The position numbers were made by a program, and so were the translations under genes. From Streptomyces sp. DT2A-34 (GTDB lineage Bacteria; Actinomycetota; Actinomycetes; Streptomycetales; Streptomycetaceae), in assembly GCF_030499515.1 (NCBI RefSeq), contig NZ_JASTWJ010000001.1, positions 8,846,001 through 8,910,000 of the forward strand: a stretch of 64,000 nucleotides of DNA, read 5' to 3'. Positions 50,867 to 61,102 of this stretch are shown here, one piece after another. Position 1 is the stretch's first letter; each line of letters opens with the position of its first letter. The notes beneath the pieces were generated by a model. That model worked only from the letters and a program-made list of their open reading frames with translations, had not been told where the DNA came from and made no database searches.

Positions 50867-53800
50867 CTAACCGCAGATCCTGCGGTAGGTGACGTCGGGG
50901 ACGTACGCCTTCCAGTCGGCCCTGGAGAGGCCGGTGGAGCCGGTGCGGTCGCAGATCCGGATGACGGCCTGTTCAGGGTCGATGGGGTGGCTCTGGAGCG
51001 GGACGTGCGGGCTGCTGGCGTACACCGTGCCGCCGTCCCGGCTGAAGGCGAGGGACCGAATCTCCTCGCCGGGGGTGGGCAGGTCGGCGAGGAGTTGCCG
51101 GGAGGCGACGTCCCAGAGCTGGAGGGTGCCGTGCGCGCCGCCCACGGCGAGGGTGCGGCGGTCGGGTGAGAAGGCGAGTGCGGTCACGGCCTCCGGGGCC
51201 CCCTGTGGCACGGTGGTGGGAATGCCGGTCAGGACGCCCGCGGGGCGTTGCACGCTGCCGTCCCACAAGGCCACCCGGCCTGAGGAGTCGCCGGCCGCCA
51301 GGCGGGTGCTGTCGGGGCTGAACGCCAGTGCGGTCACACTCCTGCCCTCGCTGAGCGCGCGGTCGGTGACGGGACCGGACGGCAGCCGGACGTACTGGTC
51401 CCCCGCCCCGGCGAGCAGCAGCCCGTCGGGCCGTACGGTGAGGGCCGTGCCGAAGAAGCCCGGCACGGTGCCGGTCCTGCGGAGGCGGCCGGAACCGGGG
51501 TCCCAGACCTCCAGCACGTCGTCGTTTTCGGAGGCCACGGCCAGCAATGTCCGGCCGCCCCGGCCGAGAGCGAGGGCGAACGGCAGGCCGTCCTCTGCCC
51601 TAGCCCTAGGTGATTCGGTCGAGGCTCGTACCTTGCGCTCCGGTATGTCCCACACAGTGAGCCGCTGCCGCGCGGAACCATGTGAGGACGTGGTGTCGCT
51701 GATCGCGAGTGCCCGGCCGTCCGGACTGAACGCCAGCAGCGGCAGGGGGGCGCCGGAGTCGGACGTGGCGTCCTTCCCGGCTGCGGGCAGTGGGGGAGAC
51801 TCGGCGAGGACCACGCCTGTACGGGTGGAACGCAATACCCAGCGTGCACCACCGGCGGAACGGATCACGGTCGCTAGGACGGTGCCGTCCGGGCCGAGCA
51901 CCGCTGAGGCCGCCGGCGAACTCTGCCAGCTGGGTGGGAGGTTGGCGCTCAGGTCGTACGAGTGGACCGTGGCCCCCACGAGGAAGCGCAGCACCCGGCC
52001 CGGTCCGGGATCCCAGGCGAGACTGTGAACCACTTCGCCGGCCAGCGGGCGCCGGAAGACGCGGACGCCGGGTGACGTCAGGCGCCACACCACGAGTTCC
52101 TTGTCGTCGACCGTCGCCAGGGACGCCCCGTCCGGGGTGAAGGCGACGTCCGCGAAACCGGTGCCGAGCCCTTTCAGGTCGGTGAAGAGGCGCTCGCGGG
52201 CAAGGTCCCAGACGCGGATCCTGGCCCTGGACACCACGGCCAGCAGCCCGCCGTCGGGGCTGAACCGGACCCCATGGGTGCCGCCGGTGGCACAAGCACC
52301 CTGCGACGCACTGTCCCAGGGCCCCCGAAGACGCGTACGGCGCACGGTGTCCCACACCCGGAGCGCGCCGTCGAATGAGCAGACGGCCACCAGCCGGCCA
52401 TCCGGGCCGAGAGCAGCGTCGGACAGGTCGCCCGGCACGGGCTTCTCGAAGAGCACCTCGTCCTCCCCCGGCCGGCGTAGTTGCACGGTGCCCGGCCGCC
52501 GTGTGGTGCGCGGTGTGCCAAGGAGGTAGCTGAGCCCGTCGGCCTCGAAGTCCAGCAGTGTCGTGTTCCGCAGGACACGCGGGGCGACGGCAGTCCTGCC
52601 TGACGACAGGTCCCACAGCCGGTCACCGTCCTCCCCCCGAGGTAGAGGGTCCTGCCGTCCGGGCTGGCATCGACCACCCACGTGTCCTCGGGCAGTCGGG
52701 CGGAGACGGCCGGGCGGTGACCGGTCACGTCCCGCAGGAGTAGCCGACGGCCTGCGACGCTCAGCAGGGCCCGGCCCCCGCCGGTGAGGAACCGCTGTAC
52801 GTCCTTGTCCTTCTCCGGATCGGTGAATGTGTCCCGCTCCTGCTGGGCCAGGGCACCGAGCAGCGCCGAACGTGTCTCGGTCAACGGCGCGATCCGCCAG
52901 GCGGCGACACCGAGCAGCATGGCGGTGCGGGGGTCGGAGGACCGCAGGCTGTCGGCGACCGCCACGATGCGGCGGGCGGCGGCCTTGGCGCGTTCCTGTT
53001 CGCTCGTCCGATTCTGCTGCCAGGCGAGCAGGCCGGAGGTGAGGGCGAGTGCCAGGAACACGGAAAGAGCGACGCTGAGGGTGCGGAACCTCCGTGCGGT
53101 TCGGGCGACGGCCGCCCGTTCGGTGTCGCGGGCGGCCAGCGCGGCAGTGAGGAAGGCCCGCTCCGAGCGGGTCAGGTCGTCCTCCCCGTCCCCGGCGGCC
53201 CGCTCCGGTCCGGCGAACAGCTTCTCAGCCAGGGTGAGCCGGGTCCCCCGGTACAGGGCGCCCGGGTCACGGCTCAGTTCCTCCCAGACGCGGGCGGCCT
53301 CGTGGAGCCGATGCTGCTCGCGCAGCCGCTCGCGGTCCTGCTCGATCCAGTCGCGCAGCCGGGGCCAGCCACTGATCAGTGCTTCGTGCGCGAGCTCGAG
53401 GACGCCGTCGTTCAGGGTGATCAGGCGGGCGGCGGCGAGGAGCTCGATGACAACGGTGACGTCCCGCCCGTGCCCCTCGGCCCCGGCGTCCAACTCGGCG
53501 CGTGTCGCCGGGCGGCGGGTGTCGGCGGTGTCCTGGCCGGGGGCGATCAGGCGCAGCAGAATGCGGCGGGCGATGCGGGCCTGGGTCGGGGAGAGCTCGG
53601 CGTACACCCGTTCGGCCGTGGCGGTGACCGCGCCGTGCACGCCGCCGGCTTCCTCGTACGCGGTCATGGTCAGCGTCTTGCCCCGGCGGTGCCGCCAGGT
53701 CTCCAGCAGGGCGTGCGAGAGCATCGGCAGCGCACCTGGCCGGCCGGTGACCTCGTCGACGATCCTGGCGGTCAGCGCGCGCTCCACGCTCAGGCCCGCG

Positions 53801-54639
53801 GCGGCCGCCGGTCTGGTGATCACCTCCCGCAGCTCTGCCGGAGCCATCGGCCCCATAAGTAGATTGGCCCGGCTCACGGCGTCCGCCAGTTCGTGGTGGG
53901 CGGCGCAGCGCCCGTAGAAGTCCCCGCGGACCGCGACGACCACCCGCAGTCGGCTCTCGGGGCTCCGGGCCGCCAGCAGCAGATCCAGGAAGCGGTCCCG
54001 TTCCCCGCTGTCATGGCACAGGGTGAAGAGCTCCTCGAACTGGTCGACGATTAACCACGTGTCCTGCTCGGCGCCCTGGGCGGTGAGCGCCGCCCGGTGG
54101 GCCCGCGCGGGGCGCTCGCCCGGGGTGAGCACCCGGATCACGGCCGGACGGTCGGCGGCCGGGGCCTGCCGCAGCCGAGGAATCAGCCCGGCCCGCAGCA
54201 GCGAGGACTTCCCGCTTCCCGACGGTCCGAAGACCGCCGCGAACCGGTGCTCCCGTACCAGCTCCAGTAACTCGCCGACCAGGTTGTCCCGGCCGAAGAA
54301 CAGATCCCGGTCATCCGGTTCGTACCGGGCCAGCCCCCGGTACGGCGGTACGGCCTCCCCTCCCGGCCCGGACCGTGCAACAGCCCGGTGCGCCTCCCGC
54401 CAGCGCTCCTCCCACTTTTCGGCGTCCGCCTCCAAGGCCTGCGCGTACGCCAGGACCAGTGCCAGCGACGGCAGTTGCTCACCGGCCGCCGCCTGCGACA
54501 GGGCGCTCACCGAGTACCGACTCCGCTCTGCCATCTCGCGGTACGTGGGTTTCCCGGCCGTCTCGCGGAGGGTGCGCAGTTCGTGGGCGAGCCGCTGTAT
54601 CGGACCGGCTTCGGGGTCCACCGGCTTCTCGCGTCCCAC
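50867..54639 (-). pseudogene. XRE-HTH / nSTAND NTPase / WD40-repeat protein, single frameshift
   Basis: Starting at GTG 54639, the protein has an XRE-like helix-turn-helix (about residues 15-75, YREMAERSRYSVSALSQAAA), an nSTAND1 NTPase with Walker A GPSGSGKSS (138-146) and Walker B LIVDQFEE (196-203), a membrane segment near 521-540, and then WD40-type repeats. At about residue 667 the frame breaks at a run of six C (52633-52638): one more base joins DGRTLYLGG to the frame EDGDRLWDLSSGRTAVAPRV and continues to 50867 with repeats such as VTALAFSPDSTRLAAGDSSG. The joined length is about 1256 codons. STAND proteins act as ligand-triggered switches in signalling or conflict. An indel error is possible. 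Confidence 0.85.
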
Positions 54640-54823
54640 CGGGCCGCACCTTTCACATCGTCGGGGAGGTCTGCCACCAAGCTAACGCCCTCTCTGGAGG
54701 AATCCCCAACTGACCTGTGCCTCAACGGAATTGTTCAGAGCGCCGGAGGGGTACTGACAAACGCGCCGACCGCAAAGACTCTCCCTCGGTCGGGTGACGC
54801 CCCATCACCTGACCACCCGTAGC

Positions 54824-54856
54824 GCGGCCCCGGACGATCCCCCGGTCCGGGGCCGC
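54824..54856 (+). terminator. 12-bp perfect hairpin upstream of the subtilisin gene
   Basis: GCGGCCCCGGAC (54824-54835) pairs perfectly with GTCCGGGGCCGC (54845-54856) across 9 nt. It lies 62 bp before the peptidase start and downstream of no same-strand gene, so it may be a leader structure or attenuator rather than a terminator. Confidence 0.55.
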
Positions 54857-54918
54857 CATCAGTCCGAGTGCGCGGCACCACCAAGTCACCGATCCGGGAA
54901 AGAGGAGAGAGGCATCCC

Positions 54919-57900
54919 TTGAGCCACCGTTTAAGGCACCCTTCGCGGAACAGACACCAACTGGACAGACGCAGCAAGGCAGTCACGTACGGCATCGCCG
55001 CGGTGCTGGCAATGACCGGGCTCGCCGCCACCTCCGCCACCTCGACATCTGCCGCCGCCACCTCCACCGCCGCACCAGGCCCGGCCGGACTCCCGAGCGA
55101 CGCGATACGGGCCGGCGCGCACATCACCCTGATCACCGGCGACCGAGTAGTCGTCGACGCCAAGGGCCGTGTCGCCGGCCTGCAGCGGGCCAAGGGCCGT
55201 GAGGAGATACCCGTCCAGGTCAGCAAGGTCGACGGGCACACCCTCGTCATCCCGGCCGACGCGGCGCGGCTGATCGCCACCGGCAAGCTCGACCGGCGGC
55301 TGTTCGACGTAACCGAGTTGAACAAGCCGGCGACCCGCAAGGCCCAGCAGCAGGGCCTCAAGCTGATCATCGGCTACACGGGGACGGCTGTGGCGGCGAA
55401 GGCGGACGTACACCACGTCGGCAAGGTCCGCCGGACCCTCAAGTCCCTCAACGCCGACGCGGTGCTGGCGTCGAAAGACGACGCGGCCGACCTGTGGTCC
55501 GCGGTCACCGACGACGCAAGCGGCGGCGCGAGGACGGCGCCCGGCATCGCCAGCGTCTGGCTCGACGGCGTCCGCAAGGCCAGCCTCGACAAGTCCGTTC
55601 CGCAGATCGGTGCGGACAAGGCGTGGGCGGCCGGCTACGACGGCAAGGGCGTCAAGGTAGCCATCCTGGACACGGGTATTGACGACACCCACCCCGACCT
55701 CAAGGGCCAGGTGATCGCGGCGAAGAACTTCTCGGGCGCCGCCACCACCGCCGACAAGAACGGCCACGGCACGCACGTCGCGTCCACCGTGGCCGGTACG
55801 GGCGCTGCATCTCCCGCAGGGTCCCCCAAGCACAGGGGGGTCGCGCCCGGCGCCAAGCTCCTCATCGGCAAAGTGCTCGACGACGAGGGCTTGGGCGACG
55901 ACTCCGGCATCATCGCCGGCATGGACTGGGCGGCAGAGCAGGGCGCCGACATCGTCAACCTCAGCCTGGGCACCGAGGACAGCGTCGGGATAGACCCGCT
56001 CGAGGCGCGTGTCAACAAGCTCTCCGCAGAGAAGGGCATCCTCTTCGCAATCGCCGCCGGCAACTCCGGCGAAAATGGCGCGCAGACCGTCGGTTCTCCC
56101 GGCAGCGCGGAGGCCGCGCTCACCGTGGGCGCCGTCGACGACAACGACAAGCTGGCCGAGTTCTCCAGTATCGGCCCCGGCCTCGACGGCGCCATCAAAC
56201 CCGACGTGACCGCTCCCGGCGTGGGCATCACGGCTGCCGCAGCCAAGGGCAGCGAAATCGCCCACGAAGTCGGCGAGAATCCGGCCGGCTACGTGAGTAT
56301 CTCGGGTACGTCGATGGCCACCCCGCATGTCGCGGGCGCCGCGGCCATCCTGAAGCAGCAGCACCCCAAGTGGACGTACACCGAACTCAAGGGCGCGCTG
56401 GCCGGCTCCAGCAAGGGCGGCAAGTACTCGCCGTTCCAGCAGGGTTCGGGCCGGATCCAGGTCGACAAGGCCCTCAAGCAGACCGTGATCGCCGATCCGG
56501 TGTCCGTGACCTTCGGCGTGCAGCAGTGGCCGCACACCGACGACACGCCGGTCACCGAGAAGGTCACGTACAAGAACCTCGGCACGACCGCCGTCACGCT
56601 GGATCTCTCGCTGACGGCCACCGACCCGAAGGGCCAGGCCGCTCCGGCCGGCTTCTTCACCCTCGGCGCCAAGACGCTGACCGTCCCGGCGGGCGGCAAG
56701 GCCTCCGCCGACCTCACGGTCAACACCAAGCTGGGCGGCACTGTCGACGGCGTGTACTTCGCGTACGTGACGGCGACCGGCGCCGGCCAGAGCGTGCGCA
56801 CGGCGGCGGCGGTGCAGCGCGAGGTGGAATCGTACAAGGTCACCCTCGACTACATCGGACGCGACGGTAAGCCCGACCCGACCGCCTATTCCGGCCTGTT
56901 CGGCTACGGCGGCCTGGCCAAGGGCCGGAACTTCCTCACCGCGCTGGACGGCTCCGGCACGGCGACCCTGCGCGTGCCGAAGGGCACCTACCTGCTGGAC
57001 ACCTGGATGTGGGGCGACGGCCTCGACTGGGTGCTCCAGCCCAAGCTGAGCGTCACCAAGGACGTCTCGGTGACCCTCGACGCCCGTACAACCAAGACGG
57101 CCGACATCACGGTGCCGGACCCCAAGGCCAAGCCGTTCTCCGCGGCGATCGGCTACTCCTACGACCCCGCCCAGTTCGGCGGCGGCTTCATCCTCCCATC
57201 GCTCAAAGACGTGCGCATAGCGCACCTCGGCGCGGACGTCACCGGTCTGACCCAGGTCTGGGGCGGCCAGTGGACCAAGGGCGCGGGCGAAGCGTACGCC
57301 GTGGTGACCGAAGCCAAGGTCAAGAGGTTCCAGGGTGACAAGGTCCGTCACTTCAAGGCGAGCGAGCTGTCCACGGTGAAGACCAAGCTCGGTGTCTCGG
57401 CCGCCGGCAAGGTCGCCATGCTCGTCCCGATCGCTGATCTCCCAGGGTCCGAGGACGCGTTCCCGGGCGGCGGCTCCGCCCTGCAGCGGCTGCCGGCAGC
57501 TCGGACGCTGCACGTGTCGACCGGTGAAAAGGCGAAGTGGAAGTTCCTCTTCGCGCAGTTCGCGGAGTCGGACGACTCCGAGATGCCGACCCCGGAGACC
57601 ACCTACGAGAGCAATGCGCAGAACTTCAAGGCGGGCAAGAAATACGAGGCCGTGTTCAACAAGGCCGTCATCGGCCCGAGTGTCGGCCGCGGCTTCGGCC
57701 TCCGCCGTGAGGGCAACGCGATCTACGGCGCCCTGCCGGTTTTCGCCGACAGCGAGATGCACGCGGGCGAATCGTCCTTCTCTTCCGCCAGGACGGCGCT
57801 CTACCGCAACGGCACCGAGGTCGGTTCGAGCGACGCCCCGCTGTACGGGTACCAGTACTTCAACAAGTACTTCCAGGTGCCGGCGGGCGACGCCTCGTAC

Positions 57901-58305
57901 AAGCTGACCACCACCGTCAAGCGCAGCGCCAAGATCGCGGCGGCCTCCACCCGCATCGACGCCAGCTGGACGTTCCGCTCCAAGAAGGTCGAGTTCGCGC
58001 AGCTGCCCGCGTCCTCGGTCCGCTTCAACCCCGCCGTCGGCCTGGACAGCAAGGCCCCGGCCGGCAAGAAGGTCTCCATCCCGCTCACCATCCAGGGATC
58101 GGCCGCGGGCAAGAACCTCAAGTCGCTGTCGGTGTACGTGTCGTACGACTACGGCAAGACGTGGAAGAAGGTCACCGTCAAGAAGGGCAAGATCAGCGTG
58201 AAGAACCCGGCGAAGGGCAAGGGCATCTCGTTCCACGCCAAGGTCGCCGACAAGAAGGGCAACAAGTCGACGATCTCGATCTACAACGCGTACTACGGAA
58301 AGTGA
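54919..58305 (+). CDS. Secreted subtilisin-like serine peptidase (S8 family)
   Basis: The 1128-residue protein has a signal peptide with a hydrophobic core VTYGIAAVLAMTGLAA, a propeptide, and the S8 triad: Asp251 in VAILDTGIDDTHPD, His283 in NGHGTHVAST and Ser465 in GTSMATPHVAGA. The catalytic part ends near residue 520; a long beta-rich C-terminal half follows, ending in a Lys- and Gly-rich tail. TTG 54919 is favoured because AGAGGAGAGAGG lies at the right distance; a GTG 51 bp upstream lacks one. It acts outside the cell, probably in protein scavenging. Confidence 0.9.
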   Translation: MSHRLRHPSRNRHQLDRRSKAVTYGIAAVLAMTGLAATSATSTSAAATSTAAPGPAGLPSDAIRAGAHITLITGDRVVVDAKGRVAGLQRAKGREEIPVQVSKVDGHTLVIPADAARLIATGKLDRRLFDVTELNKPATRKAQQQGLKLIIGYTGTAVAAKADVHHVGKVRRTLKSLNADAVLASKDDAADLWSAVTDDASGGARTAPGIASVWLDGVRKASLDKSVPQIGADKAWAAGYDGKGVKVAILDTGIDDTHPDLKGQVIAAKNFSGAATTADKNGHGTHVASTVAGTGAASPAGSPKHRGVAPGAKLLIGKVLDDEGLGDDSGIIAGMDWAAEQGADIVNLSLGTEDSVGIDPLEARVNKLSAEKGILFAIAAGNSGENGAQTVGSPGSAEAALTVGAVDDNDKLAEFSSIGPGLDGAIKPDVTAPGVGITAAAAKGSEIAHEVGENPAGYVSISGTSMATPHVAGAAAILKQQHPKWTYTELKGALAGSSKGGKYSPFQQGSGRIQVDKALKQTVIADPVSVTFGVQQWPHTDDTPVTEKVTYKNLGTTAVTLDLSLTATDPKGQAAPAGFFTLGAKTLTVPAGGKASADLTVNTKLGGTVDGVYFAYVTATGAGQSVRTAAAVQREVESYKVTLDYIGRDGKPDPTAYSGLFGYGGLAKGRNFLTALDGSGTATLRVPKGTYLLDTWMWGDGLDWVLQPKLSVTKDVSVTLDARTTKTADITVPDPKAKPFSAAIGYSYDPAQFGGGFILPSLKDVRIAHLGADVTGLTQVWGGQWTKGAGEAYAVVTEAKVKRFQGDKVRHFKASELSTVKTKLGVSAAGKVAMLVPIADLPGSEDAFPGGGSALQRLPAARTLHVSTGEKAKWKFLFAQFAESDDSEMPTPETTYESNAQNFKAGKKYEAVFNKAVIGPSVGRGFGLRREGNAIYGALPVFADSEMHAGESSFSSARTALYRNGTEVGSSDAPLYGYQYFNKYFQVPAGDASYKLTTTVKRSAKIAAASTRIDASWTFRSKKVEFAQLPASSVRFNPAVGLDSKAPAGKKVSIPLTIQGSAAGKNLKSLSVYVSYDYGKTWKKVTVKKGKISVKNPAKGKGISFHAKVADKKGNKSTISIYNAYYGK

Positions 58306-58351
58306 GTCGCGGGGGCTGATCCTGTGGTTCGCTGAGCGCTGACCTACGCGA

Positions 58352-58386
58352 ACGGCCCGTCGGGAGTCGAGCTTCCGGCGGGCCGT
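58352..58386 (+). terminator. Hairpin terminator after the subtilisin gene
   Basis: ACGGCCCGTCGGGAG (58352-58366) and CTTCCGGCGGGCCGT (58372-58386) pair at 13 of 15 positions over a 5-nt loop. It starts 46 bp after the stop. Confidence 0.75.
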
Positions 58387-58402
58387 CCGTGTTTGTGGCG
58401 GC

Positions 58403-58602
58403 GTGACCGCCCACACCGTTGAGTACATCCGGTACCGCATGGCCGAGCACCAGCCGCGGAGTTCCTCGTCGCCTACACCCGGGCCGCCGCCCAGCTCGCC
58501 GCAGCCCCGCAATGCGTCGACCACGAACTGGCGTACAGCGAGGACGACTTCGAGCGCTTCAGCCGCAACCTTCTCGCTATGAGGGAAGGGACAAGGCGAT
58601 GA
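58403..58602 (+). pseudogene. Antibiotic-biosynthesis-monooxygenase-like fragment, frameshifted
   Basis: GTG 58403 opens TAHTVEYIRYRMAEHQ, and after one missing base the next frame reads AEFLVAYTRAAAQLAAAPQC, VDHELAYSEDDFERFSRNLL and stops at 58600. The pattern matches small ABM-fold proteins, which are about 100 residues; the end is also short. It appears nonfunctional. Confidence 0.55.
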
Positions 58603-58622
58603 GGGCTGGGCGTCGTGCGGCG

Positions 58623-59726
58623 CTACAGGGGTCCCGAGCGGTCCACGTCTGACATGGTCGGCCCGTGGTGAAGTCCCTCGCCCGAAGGGTCCGGCTCGCT
58701 CCACAGATCTGGGGGTACGACAGCGACGGAGCGGCCGTGCCGGTCAAGAACGCGCCCGAGGAGTTTGTCGTGTCGGAGGGTGATGGTCCTTTCGGCGATG
58801 ACCAGGCTGGGGTGAGCGCGGGTGAGCCGGCTCTCGAGGCGGAGCACATCGCCGACCGAGTGAAGGCCGGCCTGCATGATCAGGTTGTGGGTGCCGCTGA
58901 TTGCCGCGCAGTTGCGGGTCTCGGGGAGGCGGATGAGGGCGTGGCCGATGTCGGACAGGTCCTTGGCCGGCGCCGTTGCCCAGAAGGTGACGGCGACGGG
59001 CCAGCCGCCCAGGGGGCGGGCGAAATCGCAACGGAAGCGGAGCAGGTCCAGGCGTACCAGCTGGTCGATGCGCCGCTTCACGCTGTGACCGCTGGTGCCC
59101 AGGGTTTCGGCCAGGGAGCGGTGGGAGGCTCGCCCGTCGTGAGAGAGGAGGCGAAGGAGAGCGCGGTCGTGTGAGGTGATCTCGTGTCGCCCACGGGCGT
59201 CGTCCGCGGGCCTCGGTGCGGGAGTCTCGGTGAGCTGCGTCCGCTGGTCCGACGCGAGAGCGTCGATACGCCAGCGGCCACCCTCTGTGAACATGTGCGT
59301 GACGATCCGGGTGCGGACGGCCGCGACGTTAGGGATGACCGAGAGGACATCGAGGGAGTAGCCGGACATGGCGGCCAGGTCACGGGTGGCCACGGTCGCC
59401 AGGAGACGATGGGCATCGGCTGAACGCTCGATGGTGATCATGTGCGGGTGGCCCCGCAGCGTGCGTGCCACCTCGCCGCTCGTGCCGGCCTCGCAGTCGA
59501 TGACGACGAAGGCGACACAGATCCGGTCGAACAGCCTCGCGCCCGGCGAGACGCTGACCCAGGCCTCGCCGCGGTCGGCCAGCCGGTTGAACCGGCGGGC
59601 CACGGTGACCGGATCCACTCCCAGGGTGCGACCCAGGTCGGTCCACGAGGCCCGGGGGCGCAACTGGAGGGCGTGGATGAGCGCGAGATCGTCCTCGCTC
59701 AGCAGGCGAAGGTCCATTGCTTCCAT
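58623..59726 (-). CDS. Lrp/AsnC-family regulator with two Lrp modules
   Basis: The 367-residue protein carries two tandem modules. The first has a helix-turn-helix [20 protein letters not shown] with [17 protein letters not shown] and a ligand domain IVTHMF. The second has [20 protein letters not shown] and [20 protein letters not shown], then [20 protein letters not shown]. Double-Lrp proteins are common in actinobacteria. ATG 59726 is used; ATG 59717 in frame is possible. It diverges from the lactate-monooxygenase-like gene and probably controls it through the site at 59764. Confidence 0.88.
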   Translation of the reverse strand: MEAMDLRLLSEDDLALIHALQLRPRASWTDLGRTLGVDPVTVARRFNRLADRGEAWVSVSPGARLFDRICVAFVVIDCEAGTSGEVARTLRGHPHMITIERSADAHRLLATVATRDLAAMSGYSLDVLSVIPNVAAVRTRIVTHMFTEGGRWRIDALASDQRTQLTETPAPRPADDARGRHEITSHDRALLRLLSHDGRASHRSLAETLGTSGHSVKRRIDQLVRLDLLRFRCDFARPLGGWPVAVTFWATAPAKDLSDIGHALIRLPETRNCAAISGTHNLIMQAGLHSVGDVLRLESRLTRAHPSLVIAERTITLRHDKLLGRVLDRHGRSVAVVPPDLWSEPDPSGEGLHHGPTMSDVDRSGPL

Positions 59727-59763
59727 ATCCTGCGTTCTCCGGTGGACGGGCCTCAGAATCCTG

Positions 59764-59800
59764 CAGATTGGCCGACTGTACTGCTCAGTGGCGCAATCTG
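59764..59800. promoter_or_regulatory. Symmetric operator between the Lrp gene and its neighbour
   Basis: CAGATTG-N4-ACTG-N7-CAGT-N4-CAATCTG is fully symmetric over 37 bp, with equal spacing on both sides. It is centred between the divergent starts (59726 and 59849). Two nested palindromic arms suit a dimer or tetramer of the Lrp regulator. Confidence 0.68.
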
Positions 59801-59848
59801 GGTGTTCGAAAGCGCACCCAGGTGGCTTGTGATCGAAGGGGCGATGTC

Positions 59849-61006
59849 ATGGCGTTCGCCGACTACCAGAACGAGATCTATCTCAACGGGTTGGGAGGTG
59901 TGCTGCCTTCCTTGCCCATGGACTTCGCGGAGCTGGAGGCCAGGGCGGAGGCCGCGCTGCCGCCGTCGGTGTGGTCCTACGTCGCGGGCGGCGCGGGGGA
60001 TGAGAGCACCCAGCGGGCCAACGCCTCCGCCTTCGACCGCTGGGGGCTGATACCGCGGATGCTCGTCGGCGCCGCCGAGCGGGACCTGACTGTGGAGCTG
60101 CTGGGGATGACCCTGCCCTCCCCGGTGTTCCTCGCTCCGATCGGGGTGATCGGCATCTGCGCCCAGGACGGCCATGGCGACCTGGCCACCGCCCGCGCCG
60201 CCGCACGTACCGGCGTCCCCATGGTCGCCTCCACTCTCTCGGTCGATCCGTTGGAGCAGGTGGCGGACCAGCTCGGAGACACTCCCGGCTTCTTCCAGCT
60301 CTACACGCCCACCGACCGGGGCCTTGCCGAAAGCCTTGTCCACCGCGCCGAACAGGCCGGGTTCAAGGGCATCGTCGTCACCCTCGACACATGGATCACC
60401 GGCTGGCGCCCCCGAGACCTGGCCACGTCCAACTTCCCGCAGTTGCGCGGCCATGCCCTGGCCAACTACACCAGTGACCCGGTCTTCCGCGCCGCTCTGC
60501 GGCGTCCGCCCGAGGAGGACCCGCAGGCAGCGATCCTGCACTGGACGCAGATCTTCGGCAACCCGCTCACGTGGAACGACCTGAGCTGGCTGCGCTCGCT
60601 CACCCGTCTGCCGCTGATCGTCAAGGGCATCTGCCACCCCGAGGACGCCCGCCGCGCCAAGGACGCCGGCGTGGACGCCATCTACTGTTCCAACCACGGC
60701 GGCCGACAGGCCAACGGAGGCCTCCCCGCTCTCAACGCCCTGCCCGGCGTGGCCGAAGCCGCCGAAGGGCTTCCGGTCCTGTTCGACTCCGGCATCCGCA
60801 GCGGCGCCGACATCGTCAAGGCCCTGGCCCTGGGCGCGACCGTTGTCGGGATCGGCCGCCCCTACGCGCACGGGTGCGCGGTGGCCGGCACGGACGGCAT
60901 CGTCCATGTGCTGCGAGCGCTGCTGGCCGAAGCGGACCTGATCATGGCCGTCGACGGATACCCCACGCTGAAGCACCTCGTCCCCGAGGCACTGCAGCCC
61001 GTCTGA
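59849..61006 (+). CDS. FMN-dependent alpha-hydroxy acid oxidase (lactate 2-monooxygenase-like)
   Basis: The 385-residue TIM-barrel flavoprotein has [20 protein letters not shown] near the N-terminus, [48 protein letters not shown] with the active-site His, and [20 protein letters not shown], the FMN phosphate site. The length and the GAGDE pattern resemble lactate 2-monooxygenase. It would oxidise an L-2-hydroxy acid. ATG 59849 has AAGGGG 7 nt upstream. The Lrp regulator is divergent. Confidence 0.88.
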   Translation: MAFADYQNEIYLNGLGGVLPSLPMDFAELEARAEAALPPSVWSYVAGGAGDESTQRANASAFDRWGLIPRMLVGAAERDLTVELLGMTLPSPVFLAPIGVIGICAQDGHGDLATARAAARTGVPMVASTLSVDPLEQVADQLGDTPGFFQLYTPTDRGLAESLVHRAEQAGFKGIVVTLDTWITGWRPRDLATSNFPQLRGHALANYTSDPVFRAALRRPPEEDPQAAILHWTQIFGNPLTWNDLSWLRSLTRLPLIVKGICHPEDARRAKDAGVDAIYCSNHGGRQANGGLPALNALPGVAEAAEGLPVLFDSGIRSGADIVKALALGATVVGIGRPYAHGCAVAGTDGIVHVLRALLAEADLIMAVDGYPTLKHLVPEALQPV

Positions 61007-61102
61007 GCGAGCGCTTCTGCGAGGTGGGCGTCAGAGCGGACGGTGACCGCCGGGGTAGTCGGTGTTCAAATGGTGGTGTGCAGAGAGAAAGACGGACTAC
61101 GG

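Noticed and set aside
50589..50870. A functional 93-residue protein from the dehydrogenase fragment
   Set aside because: It contains only the substrate-side tail of an MDR enzyme and its later part is unrelated sequence, so no function is plausible.
54931..58704. A 1257-codon reverse frame opposite the subtilisin gene
   Set aside because: It is an antisense shadow, common in high-GC DNA, with no family motif, while the forward strand has the complete S8 triad.
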